Virus record (IMG/VR): IMGVR_UViG_3300021962_000448
Location: 1-29,867 of that record
DNA from: a virus
DNA: 29,867 nt
Reading direction: 5' to 3' (one strand)
The notes under the pieces are model-generated. The model searched no databases. It had not been told where the DNA came from and worked only from the letters and a program-made list of their open reading frames with translations. Of this stretch, positions 23,159-29,850 are shown piece after piece (positions within the stretch are counted from its first letter, which is position 1; each line of letters begins with the position of its first letter). Position numbers and translations under genes: made by a program.

Positions 23159-24716
23159 TTCCGATAGTTTGTTTATATAGATCAACCAGCTTCTCATGCG
23201 AATCGACTTTGCCTTGAAGCATCTCATACATCTTGCGTTCCACTTCCGACCCCTGTAGGTGTACGACAGTCATACTGTTTTTCTGACCCACTCGGTCTAT
23301 TCGGGCAACGCATTGCAAGTATGTTTCTACGCTCATCACAGGCGACCAAAACACTACGGTATTCGCAGCAGTTAGTGTCACACCATGCGAGGCAGATTGC
23401 GGTTGAATGACTAAGACCCTTGGTGACTCTGCGGTTTGAAACCTATTGATAATTTCGGCCCGCTCCCTTGCTGTTACATCTCCGTTTATTATTTCATTGC
23501 TGACTCCTTGTTCTGTTAAATACCGGGCCACTACACTGATCGTATGTCGGTAGGGTACAAAAACTATGACCTTATGTTCGGTCTCATCTAGTACTTCTGA
23601 CAATGTGTTCAGTCGTGGGCTAACATCAAACTCAATTACATCGTGTTTATCGGTGTAGACAGCACCACCTGATATTTGTAACAACTTACTTAACTTCGCA
23701 GCGGCATTGACTGCGCTGATTTCTTCGCCTGCTGCCTCAACTAGCAACTGACTCTTTAAAATTCTGTAGTACTTGTTCGCCTGTGCGGTAAGCGGAACTA
23801 AGCGGGTTTGATACATAACCTCGGGCAAGTCCAAACACTCAGCCTTGGTAAATCGGATGGCGGGTTGCAACGCCTCGTACACAGATTGCTTGGAAGTTGG
23901 TTTAGCTACCCAACTGAACCTAGACACAGGGTGCATCACCTTATCGCGCCAAGCCGTGAAGAACTTTGGTACGTTGGCAGGAGCTACAAGTCGTGCAAGA
24001 CCAAACGCATCAAGCGGGGACTGCGAAGCAGGAGTGCCAGTCAGCATCCATAGTCTTGTGTTTGGCTTTAAAAGTTTTGCTAGAGTTTTCCAACGGCGGG
24101 TCGTGGCTGTTTTATAAGCGTTCGCTTCATCGACCACAATCAGGTCGAACCCTAGCTTGAGTATTTCGTCCTGCACGATGCCAACACCATCGTAGTTGAT
24201 GATGACAAACTCGTACGCACCGTTGATGATTTTCTTACGCCGCTTTGCGTCACCGTAGGCAACTGCAACGCTTCTGTGCATGGCGGTTTTAAATATATCC
24301 GCTTGCCATGCTGAGTACATAATTGATAGAGGGCAGATCACCAACACACGCTTGACTAACTTTTGTGTCATTAGATAGTCAGCAGCCCAAATCACTGAGG
24401 AGGTCTTGCCTGTGCCTGCCTCGTTAAAGCAAAACGCCCGATCACGCAAAGTCAAAAACGCTGCGGTTGTTATCTGATGTTTGAATGGGGTGAAGAGGCC
24501 CGGAAACTTATAGTCTCGCGTGATTGGAGAAGGTATTTGATCATGGTCGTATATCTTTGTGAGGGTCTGCATCTCTTCGAGACCCCAATGCACAAGCAAG
24601 TCGGCATGGTCATCACTAGAGTACAGTATCTCGCTCTTCTCTATATTACGCATTGCTGCGTGTGCTGACTCTACATCTAGAACTAATCTTACCGCACTAT
24701 TATCGACTATTTTCAC
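23142..24716 (-). CDS. SNF2-type superfamily 2 helicase/ATPase
   Basis: This 524-aa protein has the complete SF2 motif set: a Q-motif-like FKHQITTAAF (78-87), Walker A GTGKT (101-105), DEAN box (196-199), TGTP motif III (226-229), and motif VI QCVARIDRVGQ (468-478). The arrangement with a single compact core and VGQ ending is that of small phage SNF2 helicases such as those near PolA in podoviruses. It should remodel or unwind DNA at forks or during recombination. It starts at GTG (24716) with AAGGA 6 bases away. An intrinsic terminator lies just upstream of that ribosome site. The 3' end overlaps the coiled-coil gene. Confidence 0.9.
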   Translation of the reverse strand: MKIVDNSAVRLVLDVESAHAAMRNIEKSEILYSSDDHADLLVHWGLEEMQTLTKIYDHDQIPSPITRDYKFPGLFTPFKHQITTAAFLTLRDRAFCFNEAGTGKTSSVIWAADYLMTQKLVKRVLVICPLSIMYSAWQADIFKTAMHRSVAVAYGDAKRRKKIINGAYEFVIINYDGVGIVQDEILKLGFDLIVVDEANAYKTATTRRWKTLAKLLKPNTRLWMLTGTPASQSPLDAFGLARLVAPANVPKFFTAWRDKVMHPVSRFSWVAKPTSKQSVYEALQPAIRFTKAECLDLPEVMYQTRLVPLTAQANKYYRILKSQLLVEAAGEEISAVNAAAKLSKLLQISGGAVYTDKHDVIEFDVSPRLNTLSEVLDETEHKVIVFVPYRHTISVVARYLTEQGVSNEIINGDVTARERAEIINRFQTAESPRVLVIQPQSASHGVTLTAANTVVFWSPVMSVETYLQCVARIDRVGQKNSMTVVHLQGSEVERKMYEMLQGKVDSHEKLVDLYKQTIGNEDES

Positions 24717-24881
24717 AATTATCCTTGACTAAAAATACCCCTTACGGGGGTAAGTCGGTTGAGCCTGACGCGCTGGAGAAGTCGGAAAACCTTTTAAGCA
24801 CCGCCCAACTGACACGGTTAATGGGTCAAGCAAACTTCCAAAGCCACCCCCCGCCGCACACTCATGCCTAACTGCGGCGTA
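24717..24881 (-). promoter_or_regulatory. 165-base leader in front of the SNF2 helicase gene
   Basis: This is one of the largest non-coding gaps in the window. On the minus strand it begins with an inverted repeat (TGCGGCG/CGCCGCA at 24852-24858 and 24873-24879) directly behind the previous gene's stop, continues with two CCGACTT direct repeats, and ends in an intrinsic terminator followed by the helicase ribosome site. I see no convincing sigma-70 promoter. A 28-codon open frame starting at GTG (about 24808-24814) runs through the terminator, without a clear ribosome site. A regulatory leader or small RNA is possible but unproven. Confidence 0.45.
24731..24752 (-). terminator. Intrinsic terminator before the SNF2 helicase
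   Basis: On the minus strand TACCCC, a CGTAA loop and GGGGTA form a 6-bp stem followed by TTTTT (24735-24731). The helicase GTG start at 24716 comes only 14 bases later, with AAGGA between. The signal therefore sits inside the operon, in front of a gene and not at the end of the cluster. Confidence 0.7.
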
Positions 24882-25193
24882 TTATTTCTTACGTTCTTTC
24901 TTACTCACTTCTGAAACCAAATTACCTTTTGAGTCGCGCTTAAACGAACGGTTCTTTGCCGCGCTCTCAATCCGCAAACCATTCTTATTAGAGCCACCTT
25001 TATCAAGTGCTTTAACGTGTGCAACATCCTTACCCTCACGTGCATCGGCTTTACCGTTACCATTACCGTCAGGCATTTCTTTGTCTAACTTACGCCGACC
25101 ACGTTGGCGCTCCATGCGGCGATCATTTTCACCTCTAGCTAGTTGCTGTTGGTATTCTTTTGCATACGGGCGGGGCTTATTGACGTAGGGCAT
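24882..25193 (-). CDS. Small basic HNH-like protein
   Basis: This 103-aa, strongly basic protein carries KDVAHVKALDKGGSNKNGLR followed by an IESAAKNRSF segment, which matches the core of HNH nucleases: His59 for the first metal/catalytic site, the GG turn (66-67), Asn71, and Asn81 where the third His normally lies, so it is an H-N-N variant. The N-terminal half is Arg/Gln/Lys-rich and probably binds DNA. It starts at ATG 25193 with AAGGAAAG upstream and shares one base with the stop of the nuclease gene before it (TAATG). A longer frame upstream lies inside that gene and is rejected. Nuclease activity is likely but not certain because the cysteines of many HNH proteins are missing. Confidence 0.6.
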   Translation of the reverse strand: MPYVNKPRPYAKEYQQQLARGENDRRMERQRGRRKLDKEMPDGNGNGKADAREGKDVAHVKALDKGGSNKNGLRIESAAKNRSFKRDSKGNLVSEVSKKERKK

Positions 25194-25849
25194 TATCTTT
25201 CCTTGTGATAGTCGCAGGTTCGCACCGGACACCATCCGCACAGAGGCGTGGGATTGGGCATCCACGCATCATTTTCGTACGACATTTGCATCCGCGCAAG
25301 GTCACCGCTAAAACTATTCCAGAGTTCTTTAATCTGGCTACGCTTGTACTCTTCATCAATAAAAGTATCATGCATGACGAACAGCAGCCCAGCCTTGATA
25401 TGGTTAACTTCAGGGAAGTGGGCAAACACCATAAGTGCCATAAGTTTCAACTGTTTTGGGTCAGGGTACTTATTGCTGCCTGTCTTGTAGTCAACAATGT
25501 ATGCCACATCCCTATCAATAATCAGTAAATCCGCGATACCCCGTACCCACCGTTCTTTACTGTTGTACTCACAGGCATTGCCGCCTTGGTCAAGAGCCAT
25601 CTTATGTTCAGGATAGCGTGTGCCATAAATATCAAGCAGGGTATCAAGCATCCCTGAAAACCGTTTATAGTTCTCAGCAAGGGGTGTGCCATCTTTGACA
25701 TAATTTTCAAGAGCCTTATGCACTTCGTTACCGTAAGTCATCTCAGGAGTCATACGTTTGAAGAAACGCTTTAGTACTTTAACTTCCTGATATTGCTTAG
25801 GACAGTTAACGTATTCCTTTAACGACGAGAACGACCATGTGAAGTCCAT
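25193..25849 (-). CDS. PD-(D/E)XK nuclease, Cas4/RecB-like, with probable Fe-S cluster
   Basis: This 218-aa protein is an exonuclease-type member of the PD-(D/E)XK family. It shows the N-terminal FSSLKEYVNCPKQY motif, GNEVHKALE (His44, Glu48), GIADLL (Asp107), IVDYKTG (Asp120, Lys122) and a QLKLMAL motif with Gln133. Cys16 together with Cys204, Cys207 and Cys212 in the C-terminal CGWCPVRTC matches the four cysteines that hold a 4Fe-4S cluster in Cas4 and AddB-type nucleases. No CRISPR genes are nearby; its place beside PolA points to DNA degradation, recombination or replication. AAAGGG precedes the ATG and a possible promoter lies just upstream. Confidence 0.88.
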   Translation of the reverse strand: MDFTWSFSSLKEYVNCPKQYQEVKVLKRFFKRMTPEMTYGNEVHKALENYVKDGTPLAENYKRFSGMLDTLLDIYGTRYPEHKMALDQGGNACEYNSKERWVRGIADLLIIDRDVAYIVDYKTGSNKYPDPKQLKLMALMVFAHFPEVNHIKAGLLFVMHDTFIDEEYKRSQIKELWNSFSGDLARMQMSYENDAWMPNPTPLCGWCPVRTCDYHKER

Positions 25850-25877
25850 AACTACCCTTTGAAAAGTTTATCTATAC

Positions 25878-25906
25878 ATATTACACAGAAATTGTGCGCT
25901 CGGCAA
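25878..25906 (-). promoter_or_regulatory. Possible sigma-70 promoter for the Cas4-like nuclease
   Basis: In the gap of 75 bases behind polA, the minus strand has TTGCCG (25906-25901) and TAATAT (25883-25878) with a 17-base spacer. Each box matches the consensus at four of six positions. The start site would lie near 25870, about 20 bases before the nuclease ATG. The rest of the gap holds no gene. Confidence 0.35.
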
Positions 25907-25924
25907 TGCATCCTGCAACTATAT

Positions 25925-27796
25925 TTAGCACTCGCCATATGAATCCCCGTACTTAGCTTCACAAGCCACGGGTAAACCCTTAGCCCACTCGGGCGCGATA
26001 GACATAACTTGGGTAATAAACCCAATCGCTTCTTGGACTTCCCCCGCTGGCACAACACATACAGCCGCATCGTGTACCGTGAGAACTACCTTGTACCTTT
26101 TTTGGATTTCGAGCATCTGCTGCCCGACGATGATCCTCGCCAACGCCTGCACTACGTTCTCTACTACTGTGCCGCCCCATAGATGTACCGTTCCTTTGCG
26201 TGATGTGTATGCATATTTAGGTTTGCCATCTTCGCTTACATCCTTTAGATCAGGGTAGCGTATATACAGCCCGTTGGGTAGGCGTATACCTTCTTTGCAC
26301 ACTCGCAAGCAATTGTGCTTGCCGTACCATACCTCCTTGGATTTCTCGTCATTCCAACCCGCTATCTTAGTTAGCATCTTGTCGCCATCACGCCACAGCG
26401 TAATGATCTTGTCGTTTGTGTTGCGGTATAGCTCAACAATATCTAAACACTTGCTCTCCTCAAGGTCTACTCCCGGGGGCGTGGTCTTCAAGGTGTGTTG
26501 TAGTTTTAACGCTCCTGTTCCGTAACCAAGCCCCAGAATACAAGTTTTACCCACAAACCGCTCAACAGGGTCAGCTTTAGAGATTTCACGCTTGTATATC
26601 TTTGATGCAAACACGGAGTACACATCTTCACCGTTAGCAAATGATGTGACCAAATCTTCTTGACCTGCCAACCATGCAAGCACCCGCGCCTCAATCTGTG
26701 AGGAGTCACAGTTAATCACCACATGACCGTAGGGCGCGATGATAGCGTTCTTCAGCGTTTTCTTTTTCTTGTCACGGCTTGGCAAGTTCTGAAAATTTAC
26801 CTTGTCCACCCCTGACCACCGACCTGTGTGTGCGCCGTAGTATTTAAGTGGGATGGGTAGCCGGCTTTTGTTGCGAGCGCCAACGCCTATGAATCTCTCT
26901 ATTCTTGACTCTTCGATGGTGGATTTAGTCCCAAGCCTTACTGCACACAACTGTTGAATGAACGGGTCTTCATGGGCGGTAAGCAATATAAAGCCTTCAT
27001 CGTTTTTTGCAAGTGCAAGCGTCTGTTTGCCTGTGGTCTTGCTTAACTTCATCGGGGGTTCGACGCCATACTCTTTTAATAACTCAGCGAACTGTTTATT
27101 GCTTGCGAGCTTTTTGCGTACATATTCTTCAGTCTCGCATTTTAATTTCTCCATCAATGTGCCAAGCATAGCCAGCTTTTCTTGGCGAACCTCACTCAGT
27201 CGATCTTCAAGCATCGCGTCATCAACCTCAAGCACAGGGTCGATGAACATCCGCAACGTCATGTCAATCAGCGAAAGTTCCTCGTCGGGATAATTAGATG
27301 CCAGTTCCCTAAATAGTGCCTTCGTGAGGTCAACGTCATTCTTGCAGTACTCGCCATACTGCGCTAAGTCCTCGGGCGTGAAGTCTTTGCGCTTTTTACC
27401 CTTGGCGTCATTCACCTCAGTACCCTTCGCACCCAGTTCATAGCGTTCAGCAAGAGCCTTGAGCGACCCACCCGCATCCACCCCATGTATGGATCGCGCC
27501 ATGCACAGAGTGTCATAATAGAAAGCGGGTCTGATATTAAACTTCCATGCAAGGATTGCACCATCAAACATTGTGTTGTGGCACAGCAAAGCACTCTCAG
27601 CCCAATCAAACTGCATCAGGAATGACTTTGTTTCCTCACGACTGCCTGAGAACCAGACGGCTGGCGCATCGTCAATCTTCACACCTACGCCGATTACTTC
27701 AAACTTAGTTTTGTTAATATACTCTTCAGTAGTCAACTTGCTAAGTGTGTAGTCTTGGGCGTAGTACGTCTCAAAGTCTAGTGTGATGAAGCTCAT
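25925..27796 (-). CDS. polA: Family A DNA polymerase with 3'-5' exonuclease
   Basis: This 623-aa protein replicates the phage genome. The N-terminal exonuclease has motif I LDFET (Asp7, Glu9), motif II HNTMFD and motif III YCKND, so proofreading looks intact. Polymerase motif A is CDSSQIEAR (Asp364), motif B is RFVGKTCILGLGYG (Arg413, Lys417, Tyr425), and motif C is VHDA (Asp576). The residue equivalent to E. coli Phe762 is Leu421; Tyr or Phe are the main alternatives in other phages. Motif A has Ala where E. coli has Leu711. No 5'-3' exonuclease domain is present, as usual in phage PolA. AGGA precedes the ATG, which overlaps the upstream 34-aa gene (ATGA). Confidence 0.95.
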   Translation of the reverse strand: MSFITLDFETYYAQDYTLSKLTTEEYINKTKFEVIGVGVKIDDAPAVWFSGSREETKSFLMQFDWAESALLCHNTMFDGAILAWKFNIRPAFYYDTLCMARSIHGVDAGGSLKALAERYELGAKGTEVNDAKGKKRKDFTPEDLAQYGEYCKNDVDLTKALFRELASNYPDEELSLIDMTLRMFIDPVLEVDDAMLEDRLSEVRQEKLAMLGTLMEKLKCETEEYVRKKLASNKQFAELLKEYGVEPPMKLSKTTGKQTLALAKNDEGFILLTAHEDPFIQQLCAVRLGTKSTIEESRIERFIGVGARNKSRLPIPLKYYGAHTGRWSGVDKVNFQNLPSRDKKKKTLKNAIIAPYGHVVINCDSSQIEARVLAWLAGQEDLVTSFANGEDVYSVFASKIYKREISKADPVERFVGKTCILGLGYGTGALKLQHTLKTTPPGVDLEESKCLDIVELYRNTNDKIITLWRDGDKMLTKIAGWNDEKSKEVWYGKHNCLRVCKEGIRLPNGLYIRYPDLKDVSEDGKPKYAYTSRKGTVHLWGGTVVENVVQALARIIVGQQMLEIQKRYKVVLTVHDAAVCVVPAGEVQEAIGFITQVMSIAPEWAKGLPVACEAKYGDSYGEC

Positions 27797-27897
27797 TTAA
27801 ATCCTAAACCTTTAGCAAAGTCGCCTGTATAACCATTAGCAAATTCTTCAGGGTGGGTCTTGGTTCTTTCGATTAGGATTGCTACTGCTGATAACAC
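27793..27897 (-). CDS. 34-aa protein translationally coupled to polA
   Basis: Starting at GTG 27897 with GGAG 6 bases upstream, this frame encodes 34 residues beginning MLSAVAILIERTKTHPEEFA and ending GYTGDFAKGLGFK. Its TGA overlaps the polA ATG (ATGA at 27793-27796), so the two should be coupled. The first segment is hydrophobic, then HPEEF leads into a Gly-rich end. A TTG start four codons earlier is possible but has no ribosome site. The overlap, ribosome site and protein-like sequence argue it is real; function is unknown. Confidence 0.55.
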   Translation of the reverse strand: MLSAVAILIERTKTHPEEFANGYTGDFAKGLGFK

Positions 27898-27957
27898 GGC
27901 GTTCTCCAATTACTGATCAGGGGTAGGTGAGATGCTAAATAAGCATTTCGTACAGGT
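27898..27957 (-). promoter_or_regulatory. Leader region between terminator and polA operon
   Basis: These 60 bases follow the terminator and precede the small gene. They contain a short inverted repeat ATGCT/AGCAT (27932-27936, 27942-27946) and a poor promoter candidate: TTTACC and TAGCAT on the minus strand with 17 bases between, four of six matches in each box. A promoter restarting transcription of polA here is possible, not proven. Confidence 0.25.
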
Positions 27958-27983
27958 AAAAAAGGGGGCGCAACGCGCCACCC
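27958..27983 (-). terminator. Intrinsic terminator after the HTH-DUF3310 gene
   Basis: On the minus strand GGGTGGCGC, a GTT loop and GCGCCCCCT form a GC-rich stem with one internal mismatch and a terminal wobble pair, followed by TTTTTT (27963-27958). It lies 9 bases behind the stop of the DUF3310 gene and in front of the 34-aa gene and polA. Confidence 0.75.
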
Positions 27984-27992
27984 TAGTACTGA

Positions 27993-28487
27993 TTACTTCT
28001 TAAGATTATTTATTTCACGATTCAAATACCACTGAGCTTTCTCAAGGTCTTTCAACTTGTCACCCTTGTGTTCGCTGCGTGTAATGTACTTGATCACGTT
28101 GCCAAGGTTGTACCCCAACTCTTTTGCCTCAATGAAGTCGATGGTCTCAATGCCCCCTGTGGTGTAGTGCGGAGGGTTGTTCACCATATCAGTACTATAG
28201 GGCTTTACTACATTTGTAGTAGGCGACACCTGCATCCTAATTTTATTGATGTGTTGCGTTACCGACTCGCCCCGCGCCTTGGCTAGAGCATCTCTTAAAC
28301 CAATCTCTGACATAGTGAGTGACTTAATTTTAACTTTAGCTTTGGGCTTGGCTTCGATCTCAGCTTTGTGCTTGCTACGAACATTGTAGACATAGCTTTT
28401 TGATAGCCCTGTCTTTTTAATGATCTCAGCAGGGGTAAGACCTTGCTTGCACAACTCAATAACTTGTTCGGTTTTATTGCGTTTCAT
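27993..28487 (-). CDS. HTH domain fused to DUF3310 protein
   Basis: This 164-aa protein has two parts. Residues 5-40 form a helix-turn-helix (EQVIELCKQGLTPAEIIKKT, then GLSKSYVYNVRS) like that of resolvase/terminase small-subunit type DNA-binding proteins. Residues 103-160 match DUF3310, with NNPPHYTTGGIETIDFIEA, LGNVIKYITR and KDLEKAQWYLNREI. DUF3310 is common in phage early regions; it has been annotated as nucleotide kinase-like, without firm support known to me. A basic linker (KPKAKVKIKS) joins them. AGGAGAAG precedes the ATG. The gene lies last before an intrinsic terminator, so it can end the first early transcript. The fusion suggests a DNA-bound regulatory role (inference). Confidence 0.82.
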   Translation of the reverse strand: MKRNKTEQVIELCKQGLTPAEIIKKTGLSKSYVYNVRSKHKAEIEAKPKAKVKIKSLTMSEIGLRDALAKARGESVTQHINKIRMQVSPTTNVVKPYSTDMVNNPPHYTTGGIETIDFIEAKELGYNLGNVIKYITRSEHKGDKLKDLEKAQWYLNREINNLKK

Positions 28488-28488
28488 T

Positions 28489-28695
28489 TTACTTCTCCTG
28501 TTTTGTGTACTTACGTTTAATTGCTGTAATACCCACTTCGGGTTCTTCCTCGGCGTACTTCGCCTTAATCATTGCATCGGCTAGGACATAGCACCACTTA
28601 GCAACACGTGGCTCACTACCATCCATAACACCCCTACTAGCCAATCCCATTAAAGCCAACCCCGCAAACAAATCTCTTAGGTCTTCGTCATTCAT
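28489..28695 (-). CDS. Small phage early protein, unknown function
   Basis: This 68-aa protein has an N-terminal acidic, amphipathic helix (DEDLRDLFAGLALMGLASRG), a second helix (VAKWCYVLADAMIKAKYAEE) and a short basic tail (AIKRKYTKQEK). Such small helical proteins with a MNDEDLRDLFAGLALMGL start are frequent in phage early clusters but have no assigned role. It overlaps the preceding 54-aa gene by 8 bases and is separated by one base from the next gene. A Shine-Dalgarno site directly before it is weak (GGAGG 12 bases away), so coupling is likely. Confidence 0.75.
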   Translation of the reverse strand: MNDEDLRDLFAGLALMGLASRGVMDGSEPRVAKWCYVLADAMIKAKYAEEEPEVGITAIKRKYTKQEK

Positions 28696-28852
28696 CCAGT
28701 TCTAGTGCCTCCCGATTGTATTTAAAGGCATAGTCATTGCGGTACTCTGAGGGCGGAGTCCAACCATACTTGCGCCACACGGCTTGTACATCTGCACCGC
28801 TTACGTATTTAAATGCTGAGTTAGATAGGTTGTTCTGATTCTGCTGTTCCAT
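28688..28852 (-). CDS. 54-aa phage protein between nuclease and small helical protein
   Basis: This frame starts at ATG 28852, with AGGA 8 bases upstream, and runs 54 codons to a TGA at 28690-28688. The protein starts MEQQNQNNLSNSAFKYVSGA and continues with VWRKYGWTPPSEYR and a Tyr/Asn-rich end. The WRKYGWTPPSEYR core is very protein-like and I recall similar small phage proteins. It overlaps the VRR-NUC gene by 32 bases and the next gene by 8 bases, so it fills a stretch that would otherwise be empty. Function is unknown; a DNA- or protein-binding role is speculation. Confidence 0.7.
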   Translation of the reverse strand: MEQQNQNNLSNSAFKYVSGADVQAVWRKYGWTPPSEYRNDYAFKYNREALELDE

Positions 28853-29126
28853 TTAATAAGTCCTCTAGTATTGAGATGTTTGCTTCGTTAATTACATACG
28901 ACATACCACCTGCTTTTCTAATATCCAATAAGGCTTTCTCCTGTAACGCTGTGGTCTTACCTTTCCCGGCCTTGCACTCTAAGCCGATAAACAGACCGTT
29001 ATAACAAACTAGGAAGTCAGGTACGCCTGACACACCATAGCCACCAGTTACGGGCATTGCATAATACGCGCCCATTGCTATCAACAACTTCTTTACACGA
29101 TCTTTAACTTTTGCTTCGGGGGTCAT
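28821..29126 (-). CDS. VRR-NUC domain nuclease
   Basis: This 101-aa protein is a stand-alone VRR-NUC domain of the PD-(D/E)XK superfamily. It shows GVSGVPDFLV (Asp of the PD motif), LECKAGKG (Glu and Lys of ExK) and a TTALQEKAL segment with the conserved Gln. Such enzymes cut branched or replication-fork DNA and are common in phage early regions. The ATG at 29126 is preferred: AAGGA lies 7 bases upstream, and it overlaps the stop of the preceding gene (ATGA). The ATG six codons earlier has no ribosome site. The 3' end overlaps the 54-aa gene by 32 bases. Confidence 0.85.
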   Translation of the reverse strand: MTPEAKVKDRVKKLLIAMGAYYAMPVTGGYGVSGVPDFLVCYNGLFIGLECKAGKGKTTALQEKALLDIRKAGGMSYVINEANISILEDLLNGTAESEQPI

Positions 29127-29443
29127 ACTGGATTCCTTAACCATGCTGCTGCCACATCGGGGCGTGGGATAAATACTTCTTTGCTGTTTACCATGACAGG
29201 TTCGCGTGCATCATCACCGTCACCCCAATACCATACTCTTGATACTTGCCCACGCTTGTTGAGTTCGTAAGCACCAATGTGAATCTTGCTCTGTTGATAT
29301 AACGTCTTGAGCGTAGATAACACAGACTTAATTGGTCTGCCCGTTAACTTAACCAACTTACTAGCCGTAGCATGATTAACCTTCTGCAAAACCTTTGCTA
29401 CCGTTGAGCCTTTGACTGTTGTGAATTTTGCTACGTCACTCAT
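29123..29443 (-). CDS. Winged-helix DNA-binding protein
   Basis: This 106-aa protein has a winged-helix pattern: helices VAKVLQKVNHATASKLVKLT and IKSVLSTLKTLYQQSKIHI, then a wing with ELNKRGQVSRVWYWGDGDD. The wing sequence with WYWG-D-G-D is typical of small phage winged-helix proteins of the type that control early transcription or help replication. It overlaps the following VRR-NUC gene by ATGA, and its start (ATG 29443, GGAG 9 bases away) overlaps the coiled-coil gene upstream by 8 bases. Target DNA is unknown. Confidence 0.7.
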   Translation of the reverse strand: MSDVAKFTTVKGSTVAKVLQKVNHATASKLVKLTGRPIKSVLSTLKTLYQQSKIHIGAYELNKRGQVSRVWYWGDGDDAREPVMVNSKEVFIPRPDVAAAWLRNPV

Positions 29444-29645
29444 CTTTTAATTTCTCCTCTAAGTATTCAATCACACCCTTGAGTTTTATACCCCGCGCAT
29501 ACGCCGATTCTAGTTCACGACTTTGCTTTGTTCGTGCGTTAAATTCTTCCATCCATTGTTTGTGTAAATCTGCATTTTCTTCTTTTAGGGTAGCTATTTC
29601 AGCTTTTGCTTGGCGTAGCTGTGCTGCTAGGTTCTTAGTTGCCAT
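29436..29645 (-). CDS. Small coiled-coil protein
   Basis: This 69-aa protein is almost entirely one coiled coil (LAAQLRQAKAEIATLKEEN, ADLHKQWMEEFNARTKQS, VIEYLEEKL). The ATG at 29645 has AGAGGAAG 5 bases upstream; the longer frame to 29687 overlaps the previous gene and is less likely. It overlaps the preceding gene by 11 bases and the winged-helix gene by 8. No enzyme motif is present. Oligomerisation or partner binding is the only inference I can support. Confidence 0.7.
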   Translation of the reverse strand: MATKNLAAQLRQAKAEIATLKEENADLHKQWMEEFNARTKQSRELESAYARGIKLKGVIEYLEEKLKDE

Positions 29646-29850
29646 CGCGCTTCCTCTGTTCTGTATACATACCTGCACGATAGCCAATCTCGTATGCCTT
29701 GCGTAATGTCATCATGCCTAGTTCGATTGAATCAATATCCGATATGAAGTTCAACGCACTCTCTTGTGCTGCGCGGCGTACGCTGTCCTCGACCTTCTGC
29801 TGTTGTGCGCGTTCGATATCTTCAAAGGCTTCGTCTTCTTCGGTCTTCAT
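29635..29850 (-). CDS. Small helical acidic protein
   Basis: This 71-aa protein starts at ATG 29850 with GGAG 6 bases upstream, and ends inside the next gene by 11 bases. It has an acidic helix (EEDEAFEDIERAQQQK), a central segment (SALNFISDIDSIELGMMTLR) and a basic end (GYRAGMYTEQRKRDGN). I do not recognise its family. It is the first gene of the minus-strand module in this window, so the promoter of the module must lie beyond the right edge. Confidence 0.65.
   Translation of the reverse strand: MKTEEDEAFEDIERAQQQKVEDSVRRAAQESALNFISDIDSIELGMMTLRKAYEIGYRAGMYTEQRKRDGN

Noticed and set aside
24653-24871. 72-aa plus-strand frame over the helicase start and leader
   Set aside because: It is antisense to the helicase N-terminus, has no ribosome site, and the Pro/His-rich end is typical of non-coding G/C runs; it is kept only as an alternative in the leader finding.
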